Below, piece after piece: positions 16,825-25,660 of a DNA stretch of 64,000 nt. The stretch covers positions 1-64,000 of the forward strand of contig NZ_JAQKPV010000014.1 in the NCBI RefSeq assembly GCF_028200735.1. Direction: 5' to 3'. Within the stretch, counting starts at the first letter, position 1. Every line of letters begins with the position of its first letter. A program made the position numbers and the translations under genes. The DNA is from Streptomyces sp. ACA25. GTDB lineage: Bacteria > Actinomycetota > Actinomycetes > Streptomycetales > Streptomycetaceae. Under the pieces are notes generated by a model that saw nothing but the letters and a program-made list of their open reading frames with translations, did not search any database and was not told where the DNA came from.

Positions 16825-17613
16825 TCAGTCCTTGTGCATCTTGTGGAAGTAGTGCAGCGTCGCCTGGCAGTAGGCCACCCGGGAGTCGAGGAGCCGGCTG
16901 TTCCAGCGATAGCCCGACCGCAGGTACCGGAAGTCGAGCGCATTGCCCACCAGCGGCAGGGCCCAGCGCCGGCGCCAGGTCACCCGTCGGGGGGTGCTCC
17001 ACACCAGCAGTTCGCTCACCTCGCCGAACGACACCACCGTCACCAGCACGGAGCCGAGGAAGAAGAGCAGCCAGAACGGCAGGAGCAGGACGAAACCGAC
17101 CCAGCCCGCCCACGTACCGCGGTGCCCGATGAACGGTGGACCGCCGTCGGAGGGGTCGATCCGCCAGTAGGCGCGCCGGCCGATCCGCCCGGGTGCCCGG
17201 GAGATCCGGCACAGCGGCACGCCCTGGCCGTCCGTGACCCGGAACGACCGTGGCTCGGCCACGCCGGGCTGCTCCGGGTGGACGGTGGCCACCGTCCTGC
17301 CGTCCGTGCCGTGCAGGACCAGTACGGGGTGCGCCGCCCCACCGCGGGCACGGGTCCGCTCCTCGACCTGGGCCACCGACACCTCCGGGAGGCCACCGGC
17401 ACCGGAGCCGGCCAGGCCCGTCGAAGCCGGCCCGCGCTCCGGGCGGTCCTGAGCGAGCGCCGGGTCGTCGGGTTGGTAGAGCCGTACCCGGCCCGCGGCC
17501 TGCTCGGGCCCCTGCCGCTCGTCGGACAGGATCAGAAACTCCTCGCCCGCCGCCCACTCTCCCGATCGCATGCCCGTGGTACCGGTGATGTCCACGGCGA
17601 AACCTGTCGTCAC
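16825..17613 (-). CDS. Hypothetical membrane-anchored protein
   Basis: About 262 residues from GTG 17613, chosen because GGGAG lies 6 bp upstream. The N-terminal 150 residues are polar and probably beta-rich (EEFLILSDERQG, HPVLVLHGTDGRTVATVHPE, RAYWRIDP). A hydrophobic segment follows (GWVGFVLLLPFWLLFFLGSVLV, which may span the membrane once or as a hairpin), then a basic, aromatic C-terminus ending LHYFHKMHKD. I do not recognise the family. It is divergent from the XRE regulator, with which it shares a 92-bp intergenic region. Confidence 0.65.
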   Translation of the reverse strand: MTTGFAVDITGTTGMRSGEWAAGEEFLILSDERQGPEQAAGRVRLYQPDDPALAQDRPERGPASTGLAGSGAGGLPEVSVAQVEERTRARGGAAHPVLVLHGTDGRTVATVHPEQPGVAEPRSFRVTDGQGVPLCRISRAPGRIGRRAYWRIDPSDGGPPFIGHRGTWAGWVGFVLLLPFWLLFFLGSVLVTVVSFGEVSELLVWSTPRRVTWRRRWALPLVGNALDFRYLRSGYRWNSRLLDSRVAYCQATLHYFHKMHKD

Positions 17614-17705
17614 AACCCGCTCCCGTTCGCCCGATGCACGTACCGGCCGATTGTCGCAAGAGCCCGCCCGGGCCGGAGCGGACCGGGGCACATACGCTCA
17701 CTCCC

Positions 17706-18536
17706 ATGACTCCTGGCGGTACGGACACAGTGCCGGAAACGCGGGCGGCCACCGGGGAGCGGGCAACTGCCTCCGTCGGGCCGATGCTGCGCGACTGGCG
17801 GCGGCGAGCCGGGGCCACCCAGCTCGACCTGGCGCTGCGAGCCGGCTCCTCGGCCCGGCACATCAGCTGCATCGAGACCGGTAGGGCCCGTCCCAGCCCC
17901 GAGATGGTCCTGCGGCTCGCGGAGCACCTTGAGGTGCCGGTGCGGGACCGCAACGTCCTGCTGGTGGCGGCGGGGCACGCCCCGCGATTCCCTGAGACCT
18001 CCCTGAGCGATCCGGAGATGACAGCGCTGCGCGACGGGCTGGACCGCCTGCTCGCCGGTTACGAGCCCTGGCCCGCGCTGGTACTGGACAGGTCCTACCA
18101 GGTGCAGGGTGCCAACGGCGGTATCCACATGCTGCTGGAGGGGGTTGCCCCGGAGCTGCTGGAACCACCGGTGAACGCCCTGCGGCTCACGCTTCATCCG
18201 CGGGGCCTCGCCCCGCGGATCCACAACTTCCTGGAATGGCGTGGTCATTTGCTGGACCAGGTGCGCCACCAGCTCACCCAGCCGCACGCCGGGCCGCTGC
18301 GCGAGCTCTACCAGGAGATCCGTTCCTACGCGCTGCCTCCGGGCGGCGAGGAGAGGACCGGCGAGCGGGGTTCACCGGCGCTGCCGCTGGTGATCGGTCA
18401 CCGGGGACACCGCCTGTCGTTCCTGTCCGTCATCGCTACCTTCAACACCCCCCTTGATGTGACCGTCTCCGAGCTGGCGATCGAGACCTTCCTGCCCGCC
18501 GACCCGGAAACCACCCGTTACCTGCAGCGCGCCTGA
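17706..18536 (+). CDS. XRE-family regulator with MmyB-like ligand-binding domain
   Basis: A 276-residue regulator. The HTH at about 29-75 reads LRDWRRRAGATQLDLALRAG with SARHISCIETGRARPSPEMV. The C-terminal part (about 100-270) has the MmyB-like PAS-type pattern: WPALVLDRSYQVQGANGG, then LRLTLHPRGLAPRI and FLSVIATFNTPLDVTVSELA. In actinomycetes such proteins commonly sit beside an oxidoreductase gene they control; here the divergent neighbour is a membrane protein of unknown function instead. The MmyB domain is thought to bind a fatty-acid-like ligand. Confidence 0.9.
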   Translation: MTPGGTDTVPETRAATGERATASVGPMLRDWRRRAGATQLDLALRAGSSARHISCIETGRARPSPEMVLRLAEHLEVPVRDRNVLLVAAGHAPRFPETSLSDPEMTALRDGLDRLLAGYEPWPALVLDRSYQVQGANGGIHMLLEGVAPELLEPPVNALRLTLHPRGLAPRIHNFLEWRGHLLDQVRHQLTQPHAGPLRELYQEIRSYALPPGGEERTGERGSPALPLVIGHRGHRLSFLSVIATFNTPLDVTVSELAIETFLPADPETTRYLQRA

Positions 18537-18652
18537 GGCCGGTCCCCGCAGGGTACTGATCCTGTCGTTCCGCGGGCCGCCGGCCGAGGACGGACACCGG
18601 GAACGGCACGCCGCATCCGCGCAGCGGGACCCGGTCCGGAGGGAGAAGGCTG

Positions 18653-19603
18653 ATGAGTGCGAACACCCGGGTCACCGTGGTGGGAGAGACCCTGGTCGAC
18701 CTGTTGTGGCCGGCGGGCGCCCGGGAGGTGCGGGCGGTCGCCGGCGGCAGCCCGGCCAATGTGGCCGTCGGGCTGCACCGTCTGGGGCGTCCGGTCACCC
18801 TGGTCACCACCTGGGGCGACGACGCTCCGGGACGGTTCGTCGGTGCGCACCTGGCCGGCATCGGCGTGGACGTGCGCCGGGTCCCGGCAGGGGACCCCCG
18901 CACCACCGTCGCCCTGGCATCTCTGGACGCCGGCGGAGCGGCGGACTACGACTTCCTCACCCACTGGGATCCGCAGGAGCTGAACGTGCCCGCGGACACC
19001 GCGGTGCTGCACACCGGGTCCCTGGCCGTGGTGGTCGAGCCCGGAGCTGCCCGGGTGCTGGAGCTCTGTGAGCGGGAACGGGCACAGGGCCGGTCCGTCG
19101 CCGCGGACCTGAACGTCCGTCCGGCGGTCCAGCCGGACCCGGACGCCTACCGAACGGCGGCCGGCCGACTGGCCGCCGTGACGGAGGTGCTGAAGGCCAG
19201 CGACGAGGATCTGGCCTGGCTGTTCCCCGGCCTCGACCCTGCTGAGGCCGCCCGGTCACTGCTGGCGCGCGGGCCGCGGCTGGTCGTGGTGACCCTGGGC
19301 GCCGAGGGTGCGCTCGCCGTCACCGCCGGACACGATGTCCAGGTCAGGGCCCCGCACATCGACGTGGTGGACACCGTGGGGGCCGGCGACACCTTCCAGG
19401 CCGCCCTGCTGGACAGCCTCGCCGAGCGCGGCGGTCCGCCCTCGTCCCGCGACGGACTCGCCGCAACCCTGGCCCGCTGTGTCACCGCCGCCGCACTCAA
19501 CTGCGCCCGCACCGGGGCCGACCCACCGACCCGCGCGGAACTGCAGGCGGCCGGAACCCGGCCCGGGGAGCCGGGGGAGACCCGCGCGCCCTCCTCCGGA
19601 TGA
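18653..19603 (+). CDS. PfkB-family carbohydrate kinase (fructokinase-like)
   Basis: A 316-residue ribokinase/PfkB-fold sugar kinase. It has the N-terminal substrate motif AGGSPANVAVGLHRLG (about 27-42) and the ATP/catalytic motif DTVGAGDTFQAALL near 240, where the second Asp is the catalytic base. NVRPAVQPD in the middle is typical of the fructokinase branch. ATG 18653 has GGAGGGAGAAGG just upstream. It stands alone on its strand and is convergent with dodecin 8 bp away. Fructose is likely; other sugars cannot be excluded. Confidence 0.88.
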   Translation: MSANTRVTVVGETLVDLLWPAGAREVRAVAGGSPANVAVGLHRLGRPVTLVTTWGDDAPGRFVGAHLAGIGVDVRRVPAGDPRTTVALASLDAGGAADYDFLTHWDPQELNVPADTAVLHTGSLAVVVEPGAARVLELCERERAQGRSVAADLNVRPAVQPDPDAYRTAAGRLAAVTEVLKASDEDLAWLFPGLDPAEAARSLLARGPRLVVVTLGAEGALAVTAGHDVQVRAPHIDVVDTVGAGDTFQAALLDSLAERGGPPSSRDGLAATLARCVTAAALNCARTGADPPTRAELQAAGTRPGEPGETRAPSSG

Positions 19604-19610
19604 GGCCCGG

Positions 19611-19835
19611 TCAGCTGTCGTCCGCGTCACCGTCGAGCCGGAACCCGACCTTCAGCCCCACCTGGTAGTGCTCGATCTCGCCGTTCTCGATGTTGCCGCG
19701 GACCTGCACCACTTCGAACCAGTCCAGGTGGCGCAGCGTTCGGGAGGCCCGGGAAATGCCGTTGCGGATCGCCGCGTCGACCCCTTCGTGCGACGTCCCG
19801 ACGATCTCCGTCACTCGGTAGGTGTGTTCCGTCAT
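19611..19835 (-). CDS. Dodecin (flavin-binding dodecamer)
   Basis: A 74-residue flavin storage or buffering protein that assembles as a hollow dodecamer. It is recognisable along its whole length: YRVTEIVGTSHEGVDAAI, then RNGISRASRTLRHLDWFEV with the flavin-stacking Trp, and HYQVGLKVGFRLD. The ATG start at 19835 is clear. It is monocistronic and convergent with the sugar kinase. Confidence 0.96.
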   Translation of the reverse strand: MTEHTYRVTEIVGTSHEGVDAAIRNGISRASRTLRHLDWFEVVQVRGNIENGEIEHYQVGLKVGFRLDGDADDS

Positions 19836-19940
19836 GAGATTCTCCTGCTTCTGCTGGACCCTGCTCCTGCTGGATGCGGACGGCCTGTACTCCAGACTCC
19901 ACCGTGCCCCAGACCCGGCACCGGCGCGAGCGCTGCGGGC

Positions 19941-19980
19941 CCGGCTGCCGTGGGCAGCGGACCCTGCCCACGGCAGCCGG
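19941..19980 (-). terminator. Strong hairpin, probable terminator of the GNAT gene
   Basis: A 17-bp perfect stem (CCGGCTGCCGTGGGCAG and its complement) with a 6-nt loop, 15 bp beyond the stop of the minus-strand acetyltransferase. There is no U-tract, which is usual in high-GC actinomycetes. Confidence 0.75.
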
Positions 19981-19994
19981 CCCGTACCGTGCGG

Positions 19995-20279
19995 TCACTT
20001 CAACAACGGTCCGTAGTCCGGGTGCCGGGAGATCCAGTCCGCCACGAAGCCGCAGCTCGGCTTCACCTTCAGGCCGCGGTGCCAGGCGTCGTCGAGGGCG
20101 GCCCGAACCAGCTCACCGCCCACCCCGTGCTCCCGCTCGCGGCGGGAGACGAAGGTGTGGAGGTAGTCCGCCGTGTCCTCGGCGCGCCGGTACTCCAGGT
20201 ACCCGACGAGCTTTCCGTCACTCAGGGCCTCGAAGCGGCTGCGGCCCTCCGCATCAATGATGTTGACGTCCGTTGTCAT
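19995..20279 (-). CDS. Small GNAT-like N-acetyltransferase (YjdJ type)
   Basis: 94 residues resembling the short GCN5-related family YidJ/YjdJ. SDGKLVGYLEYRR is followed by LHTFVSRREREHGVGGELVR, the acetyl-CoA-binding R/Q-x-x-G-x-G region, then an ALDDAWHRGLKVKPSCGFV segment and the conserved HPDYGPLL end. The substrate is unknown. ATG 20279 is the family-like start. A strong terminator follows. Confidence 0.88.
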   Translation of the reverse strand: MTTDVNIIDAEGRSRFEALSDGKLVGYLEYRRAEDTADYLHTFVSRREREHGVGGELVRAALDDAWHRGLKVKPSCGFVADWISRHPDYGPLLK

Positions 20280-20370
20280 CGCTGCTCCACCCTTCCGGTC
20301 GGTCGCACGCGTAGGGGCAGCGTAAGCGGTCGCCGGGCCCGGACATCGCTGCGACATCGCCCTGCGGACG

Positions 20371-21543
20371 TCAGCTCGCGGCGAGGACCCGGAAGGTGAT
20401 CCCCGCCTGCCGCAGCCGGTCGGACAGCCGCTCGCCCATCGCCACGGCTGTGGTCACCTGACCGGACGTGGCGGGCAGCTCGTCGAAGGCCAGGCACAGC
20501 GCCGACTCGGCCAGCATCTTCGCGGTTTCCTCGTAGCCCGGGTCACCGCCTGCCACCTCGGTCAGCACCCGGTGCCCACCGCCCTCGCCGGTGAAGCGGA
20601 CGGAGAACCGGCTCCGCGCCCGCCGCTCCTGGTCCGGACCGGTGCCCGGCGCCAGCCGGCTGCCGGCCATGCGACGGGTCGCCGGATGCTGGGCGAGTGC
20701 GAAGAGCACGCCGGCGCCGGCGATTCCGCCCAGTGCCACCGGCAGCCCTCGCACGGCGGCGAAGTGGCTGTAGTGGAAGTCCGGTCCGTAGCGGTCGAGA
20801 GCGGCGGCCGAGCGGCCGACGATCTGCGGATCGAGGGTCGGCAGCGGTACGCCCCAGACCCCGAGCCCGGCATTGCGGTGCAGCCGGCCCGGCTCGGTGC
20901 GCACCGAGCGGTCCCCGGGCGGCGGGTCGGCCCGGCGGCGCTCCTTCGCGGTGCGGGCTGTCCGGGACGCCCGGGAGAATGCCGTCAGTGCCGATGCCAG
21001 GGTGCCGCCGGAGAGACCGCCCGAGGCCCGCACATAGCCGTCGATCCGCAGCGGCACCCCCTCGGGCAGCAGGCCCACGGTGTACCGCACGCCGAGATCG
21101 TGGGGTACGGAGTCGAAGCCGCAGGCGTGCACCAGCCGGGCCCCGGTGCGCACCGCCTGCTCGTGGTGGCGCAGATACATCAGATCGACGAACTCCGGTT
21201 CGCCGGTGATGTCGAGGTAGTCGGTGCCGGCTGCCGCGCACGCGGCCACCAGTGGGGTGCCGTACCGGATGTACGGTCCGACAGTGCTGGCGAGCACCCG
21301 GGTGCTGCCGGCCAGGGTGCGCAGCGAGGCGGGGTCCCCGGCGTCCGCCGCCAGCAGCGGCAGTTCGCGACAGCGCGGGTCGATGCGGGCCAGCCGGTCC
21401 CGCAGCCCGGCGAGCTTGCCGGTGTCGCGGCCGGCGAGGGCCCACCGGCAGTCCTGGGGGGCGTGCCGGGCCAGGTACTCGGCGGCCAGGGCGCCGGCGA
21501 AGCCGGTCGCCCCGAACAGCACGATGTCGTGGTTCCGGGGCAA
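20371..21543 (-). CDS. Saccharopine-dehydrogenase-like NAD(P)-binding oxidoreductase
   Basis: 390 residues. The N-terminal Rossmann motif is IVLFGATGFAGALAAEYLA, followed by the family block GPYIRYGTPLVAACAAAGTDYLDITGE and HACGFDSVPHDLGV. These mark the saccharopine dehydrogenase / trans-acting enoyl reductase family, which in mycobacteria reduces lipids such as phthiocerol intermediates. The start is TTG 21543, set by an excellent AGGAGG site 5 bp upstream; no ATG fits. The lipid or amino-acid substrate is unknown. Confidence 0.85.
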   Translation of the reverse strand: MPRNHDIVLFGATGFAGALAAEYLARHAPQDCRWALAGRDTGKLAGLRDRLARIDPRCRELPLLAADAGDPASLRTLAGSTRVLASTVGPYIRYGTPLVAACAAAGTDYLDITGEPEFVDLMYLRHHEQAVRTGARLVHACGFDSVPHDLGVRYTVGLLPEGVPLRIDGYVRASGGLSGGTLASALTAFSRASRTARTAKERRRADPPPGDRSVRTEPGRLHRNAGLGVWGVPLPTLDPQIVGRSAAALDRYGPDFHYSHFAAVRGLPVALGGIAGAGVLFALAQHPATRRMAGSRLAPGTGPDQERRARSRFSVRFTGEGGGHRVLTEVAGGDPGYEETAKMLAESALCLAFDELPATSGQVTTAVAMGERLSDRLRQAGITFRVLAAS

Positions 21544-21630
21544 GGGGACCTCCTGACGGTCGGGCGCCTCGGTGCGGCGCCGCGCGGTGCGGCCGGGCCG
21601 TTGTCGGTGGACACGGCTACCGTGAACGGC

Positions 21631-22011
21631 ATGGTGGGACAGCGGAGCGTACAGCGGACGCGGGCGGTGCTGCGGGAGTTCGCCCTGGGGCTTCCCGGGG
21701 CGGTCGAGGAGTTTCCCTGGGGTGAGGGCGTCATCAAGGTGAACAAGAAGATCTTCGTTTTCCTGGGGGCGGAGGACGGCCACGGAGGGTCAGCCGCCGT
21801 GACCGTCAAGCTCCGGGACGAGACTACTCACGCGCACGCGCTGTCGCTGCCCGGCGCGCGGCCCGCCGGCTACGGCCTGGGCCGGGCAGGCTGGGTGCGG
21901 GTCCCGCTCGCGCCCGGGGCGCCGCCCGCGGAGCTGCTCTGTGACTGGGCGGAGGAGAGCTACCGGGCGGTGGCCCCGGCCCGGCTGGTGGCCGAGCTCG
22001 ACGCGGCGTGA
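21631..22011 (+). CDS. MmcQ/YjbR-family protein
   Basis: 126 residues of the MmcQ/YjbR (CyaY-like) family: VLREFALGLPGAVEEFPWGE, VIKVNKKIFVFLG, and the C-terminal GWVRVPL with LCDWAEESYRAVAP. The molecular role of the family is unclear. ATG 21631 is chosen; an upstream GTG is possible. Its last 52 bp overlap the 3' end of the convergent YhhN gene, and both frames look genuine. Confidence 0.85.
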   Translation: MVGQRSVQRTRAVLREFALGLPGAVEEFPWGEGVIKVNKKIFVFLGAEDGHGGSAAVTVKLRDETTHAHALSLPGARPAGYGLGRAGWVRVPLAPGAPPAELLCDWAEESYRAVAPARLVAELDAA

Positions 22012-22637
22012 GCCCGCAGGAGGGCGTCCGCCAGCAGGTACTGGGCCGCGAGGTAGGTGAGCATGATCCAGAATCCGGGCGCCGGGAGCTGCGGCCAGTC
22101 GGCCATCCGGGCCGCGATCAGTGTGTCGGAGAGCAGGAAGAGCGCACCTCCGAGCCCTGCTCGCAGCCCGGCACCGGCCAGTGCGGCACAGGCCATCACG
22201 GCCAGCAGCAGGCTGTAGCCGGCCACCGGGATCCGCAGTTCCGGGTCGAGCCCGGGCCAGAGCAGCACAACCACCACGGCGGTCACCAGACCGTAGCCGA
22301 CGGCGAGCAGGGCTGTCCGCCGAACGTCGAAGCTGCCGAGGCGGCGGAACAGCGTCAGATAACACAGGTGGCCGACTCCGAAGGAGGCCATGCCGAGGAG
22401 GAAGAGCAGGTCCGCACCGGTCTGCAGCAGCACGTCACCGCCCCAGCCGAACAGCAGCGCGACCACCAGCAGACGGGGCCCGCGGCAGGCCAGCACCCAG
22501 AGAGCCAGGGCGGGCATCAGCAAGGGCTTGGTGAGGTACTGGAGCAGCTCGAGTCCGGCCAGGTGGGCGGCCAGGTGGGTCACGGCGAGCACCGCGAAGA
22601 CGAGACGCGGACGAGGGCCGTGCGGGGAGGCCGTCAT
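21960..22637 (-). CDS. YhhN-family membrane protein (lysoplasmalogenase-like)
   Basis: A 225-residue membrane protein with about seven or eight helices and the YhhN signatures: TKPLLMPALALWVL, FGWGGDVLLQTG, FLLGMASFGVGHLCY, and late ALFLLSDTLIA. Human TMEM86 members of this family hydrolyse lysoplasmalogen vinyl ethers; bacterial function is inferred. ATG 22637 overlaps the stop of the sterol-desaturase-like gene by 4 bp, so the two are coupled and may act on the same lipids. Confidence 0.88.
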   Translation of the reverse strand: MTASPHGPRPRLVFAVLAVTHLAAHLAGLELLQYLTKPLLMPALALWVLACRGPRLLVVALLFGWGGDVLLQTGADLLFLLGMASFGVGHLCYLTLFRRLGSFDVRRTALLAVGYGLVTAVVVVLLWPGLDPELRIPVAGYSLLLAVMACAALAGAGLRAGLGGALFLLSDTLIAARMADWPQLPAPGFWIMLTYLAAQYLLADALLRAHAASSSATSRAGATAR

Positions 22638-23521
22638 CGAGCGGCCTGCGAAGCGTGCGGTGCGTCCACGGGACGCTTCTCCGCGAGGGTGCCGCCCGGC
22701 TGCCAGCCGGGGTTGCGCAGCAGGTAGCCGACGCGTTCGCGCCAGGTCCCCGCCGCGCTCAGGTCCCGGGCGATCGCGACGTACTCATGGGTGGCGACCC
22801 GCAGCGGATTGTGTGTGTCGATGTTCTTCGTGAGCCCGTAGACGCACGGCTCGGTCTCGGGAGCGAAGGTGCCGAACATCCGGTCCCAGACGATGAAGAT
22901 GCCTCCGAAGTTGCGGTCCAGGTAGCTGCCTTGGGAGGCGTGGTGCACCCGGTGGTGGGAAGCTGTGTTGAAGACGAACTCCACTGGGCGGGGGAGCTTT
23001 CCGACCCTCTCGGTGTGCACCCAGAACTGGTAGACCAGGTTCGCGGAGGAGAGGAAGGCCAGCGTGGCGGGATGCACGCCCGCCGCCACCAGCGGCAGGT
23101 AGAACGGCCACCCCGTCAGGGAGGTCCAGGGCTGCCGGAGCGCGGTGGTGAGGTTGAACCTGCGGCTGGAATGGTGCACCACGTGGCAGGCCCACAGGAT
23201 CCGGATGACGTGGTGTCCCCGGTGGGACCAGTAGTAGAAGAAGTCGTGCGCCACGACCAGGAGCAGCACGGTCCACCACAGGACCGGGATGTTCAGCGGC
23301 GTCAGCTCGTACACCGCGACATAGACGGCCACGATGGGGATCTTCCACAGCAGGTCGAAAACGAGGCTGCCGAGCCCCATCGTCAGGCTGGTCGTGGCGT
23401 CCTTCCTCTCGTAGCCGGCGGCGTCCTCGTCAGGATGCAGCCGGTAGCTGACCATCTCGACAACGGTCAGCAGCACGAAGGCGGGTATGGCCCACAGCAC
23501 GACGTCGGGCAGGTTCGGCAT
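22634..23521 (-). CDS. Sterol desaturase / fatty acid hydroxylase family protein
   Basis: A 295-residue membrane di-iron enzyme. The histidine boxes are present: HDFFYYWSHRGHH (about 92-104), HVVHHSS (113-119), and HHRVHHAS after ASQ-type spacing near 189-196. Several hydrophobic helices flank them (VVLWAIPAFVLLTVV at the start). It is first in a two-gene operon with the YhhN protein. Hydroxylation or desaturation of a membrane lipid, possibly a hopanoid or ether lipid, is plausible; the substrate is not readable. Confidence 0.9.
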   Translation of the reverse strand: MPNLPDVVLWAIPAFVLLTVVEMVSYRLHPDEDAAGYERKDATTSLTMGLGSLVFDLLWKIPIVAVYVAVYELTPLNIPVLWWTVLLLVVAHDFFYYWSHRGHHVIRILWACHVVHHSSRRFNLTTALRQPWTSLTGWPFYLPLVAAGVHPATLAFLSSANLVYQFWVHTERVGKLPRPVEFVFNTASHHRVHHASQGSYLDRNFGGIFIVWDRMFGTFAPETEPCVYGLTKNIDTHNPLRVATHEYVAIARDLSAAGTWRERVGYLLRNPGWQPGGTLAEKRPVDAPHASQAAR

Positions 23522-23604
23522 GCCCGCACCATAAGAGCTGACCGGGGCGTTGACCAGATGCTGTTACCGATGAGTTTACCGGCGAGTACGCGAAGGCCGG
23601 CCGC

Positions 23605-24645
23605 TCACGTCAGCGCGGCCAGCGCGCGGTCCACGTCCGCGACCGTGTTGTACAGGTGGAAGGAGATCCGCAGATCCCCACCGCGCACGGAGGCCCTGAC
23701 GCCGGCCTGCTCCAGCCGGCGCACGGCGTCGCCGCCGCCCGGCAACGAGACGATGGGGGAGTCGGCGGGCACGGGGGGCAGCCCCCGTTCGGTGGCCCCG
23801 GCGCGGAACCGCCCGGCCAGCGCCCGGTCGTGGGCGCCGATCCTCTCGACGCCGATCTCCTCGATCAGCGCCAGGGACGGTGCGGCACCGATGTACGGCA
23901 GATAGGGCGCCGCCTCGTCGTACCGCCGGGCACTGCTCGCCGTCCTGCGCACCGGTCCGTAGCAGCTGTCCCACGGGTTTTCCCCGGCCAGCCAGCCGGC
24001 GTGCAGCGGACGCAGCCCGCCGCCGTCCGGCGGCACGGTGAGGAAGGAGGTACCGCGCGGCCCCAGCAGCCACTTGTACGCGCCGCACACGGTGTAGTCG
24101 AAGTCTGCGGCGGACACCGGCAGCCAGCCCGCAGCCTGGGTGGCGTCCAGCAGGGTGCGGGCACCGTGCCGCCGCGCCGCGGCACGGATCCCGGCCAGGT
24201 CGGCGACGCGCCCGTCCAGGGACTGCACGGCGGAGAACGCCACCAGCGCGGTCTCCGGGCGAACGGAATCCGCGAGCCGCTCCAGCGGGACCTGGCGCAG
24301 GCTCAGATCACCGCGCTGATCGAAGGGGGTGACCACGGAGCTGAACTCGTTCTCCGGAACCAGCACCTCGGCTCCGGCGGGCAGCGCACCGGCGATCAGG
24401 GCGCAGTGCACGGCGACGGAGCTTCCGGTGGCCACCTGTTCCGCGGGTACCCCGACCAGGCGGGCGAAGGCGGACCGCGCGCTCTCGATGGTGCGCAGGT
24501 ACGCGGCATGGTCGAGGGTACCGGTGGCCATCTCCGTGACCGCGGTGCCGAGAGCCGCCGAGGAACGTGCGGGAAGCAGCCCGTGCGCCGCGGTGTTCAG
24601 GTAGGTCGTGCCGAGGGCGTATTCGCTGCTCACCAAAGTCTCCAC
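23605..24645 (-). CDS. Class V PLP-dependent aminotransferase (cysteine desulfurase / isopenicillin epimerase-like)
   Basis: About 346 residues from GTG 24645. Class V markers are YLNTAAHGLLP near the start, LLDATQAAGWLPV (PLP-binding Asp) and the Schiff-base lysine in TVCGAYKWLLGPRGTSF. It lacks the long Cys-containing loop of group I desulfurases, so a transaminase, epimerase or beta-lyase role is as likely as desulfurase. An upstream extension in the same frame (RNFLDAVRAEGETAT) could be coding if a further start is used. It is divergent from the lipoprotein gene. Confidence 0.85.
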   Translation of the reverse strand: METLVSSEYALGTTYLNTAAHGLLPARSSAALGTAVTEMATGTLDHAAYLRTIESARSAFARLVGVPAEQVATGSSVAVHCALIAGALPAGAEVLVPENEFSSVVTPFDQRGDLSLRQVPLERLADSVRPETALVAFSAVQSLDGRVADLAGIRAAARRHGARTLLDATQAAGWLPVSAADFDYTVCGAYKWLLGPRGTSFLTVPPDGGGLRPLHAGWLAGENPWDSCYGPVRRTASSARRYDEAAPYLPYIGAAPSLALIEEIGVERIGAHDRALAGRFRAGATERGLPPVPADSPIVSLPGGGDAVRRLEQAGVRASVRGGDLRISFHLYNTVADVDRALAALT

Positions 24646-24819
24646 GGTCGCAGTCTCGCCCTCCGCGCGGACCGCGTCCAGGAAATTTCGCGCCGGTCGG
24701 TGCCTGGCCCCGCCCGCGTTCCGCCGCCGGGACCCGATGGGCACTCCCGGCGGGCGCCCCGGATGGTTAAGGTGTGCCCGTCCGGGAGCCTGAGTTCGCA
24801 TGGGGAGGGAGCACCGACT

Positions 24820-25629
24820 GTGCGGCGACTTCACGAGGTTCGCCCGGTGCGGCATGCGGCGGCCGCCGCCGTGCTGGCGGTTGTGCTGCTGTCGGCCTGC
24901 GCCCCGGGCGGCGGCCAGGAGGACCCGCAGCCGCCCGGGGACCGGGAGCAGGCGCCGTCGGCACGCGAGAACGCCGAGCCCTCCGCCGACCCCGGAGCCG
25001 CCCCGGAGCCGCGGCGGACGCCGGGCGGCTCCGCGGAGGCCCTCGAACTGGCCCGCGCGGTCTCAGCCGCGCCGGGCGACTTCGGTGATGATTTCGTCCC
25101 CCAGGAGCCCTACGAGTCGGACCCGGCGCAGTGGGCCGTCCTGGACGAGGAGTGCGTGTGGCGCCGTGAGCCGCTGCCGGAGCCGGTGCTCGCCGCCCTC
25201 ACCCGGCACGCGGAACGGCCCGCCGAGAACCCGGAGGCCGGGCCGCTGCAGGTGATGTCCTCCGTCACCGTGCACGACAGCGACCGGTCCGCCGACGCAC
25301 GCATGGCGGGCACCCTGGAAGAGGTGCTGCGCTGCCCCGAGCAGCGACTGCGCCCCGACGAGCGGGTCCACGGCCTGGAGTCCGCCGGCTCGCCGGGCGA
25401 CCGGGAACGGCTGCGCGCGGACGATCATGTCCACGAGGTCGGCCTGTTCGTGAGCGACACCCATGGCGGCCCGCACCCGTATCTCTGGATGGTGTCCCGG
25501 GTCGGGCCCGTCACTGTCGCCCTGTCGGTGAAGGGCTCGGCGGAGTACGCGGACCAGGAGGAGCTGAGGGAGATCGCCGCCCCGGTCCTGACCCGCCTGC
25601 AGGCGGGCATAGAGGAGGCCCTCCGGTGA
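24820..25629 (+). CDS. Secreted lipoprotein, unknown function
   Basis: 269 residues with a classical lipoprotein signal: a basic start, a hydrophobic stretch AAAAAVLAVVLLSAC and lipobox cysteine C27. A Pro/Glu-rich linker (about 30-68) follows, then a globular domain with WAVLDEECVWRREPLPEP and a conserved-looking HEVGLFVSDTHGGPHPYLWM stretch. The GTG at 24820 has GGGAGGGAG upstream. Thirty-one bp separate it from the kinase-like sensor gene, which suggests a shared operon and an extracellular sensing function. Confidence 0.85.
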   Translation: MRRLHEVRPVRHAAAAAVLAVVLLSACAPGGGQEDPQPPGDREQAPSARENAEPSADPGAAPEPRRTPGGSAEALELARAVSAAPGDFGDDFVPQEPYESDPAQWAVLDEECVWRREPLPEPVLAALTRHAERPAENPEAGPLQVMSSVTVHDSDRSADARMAGTLEEVLRCPEQRLRPDERVHGLESAGSPGDRERLRADDHVHEVGLFVSDTHGGPHPYLWMVSRVGPVTVALSVKGSAEYADQEELREIAAPVLTRLQAGIEEALR

Positions 25630-25660
25630 GCCGGCCCGGCGACCGGTGGGGGCGGCCCTG

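Noticed and set aside
23605..24855. Longer version of the class V aminotransferase starting upstream of 24645
   Set aside because: The extension would overlap the promoter and start of the divergent lipoprotein gene, and most of it is unlike protein; only the last few residues before 24645 are uncertain.
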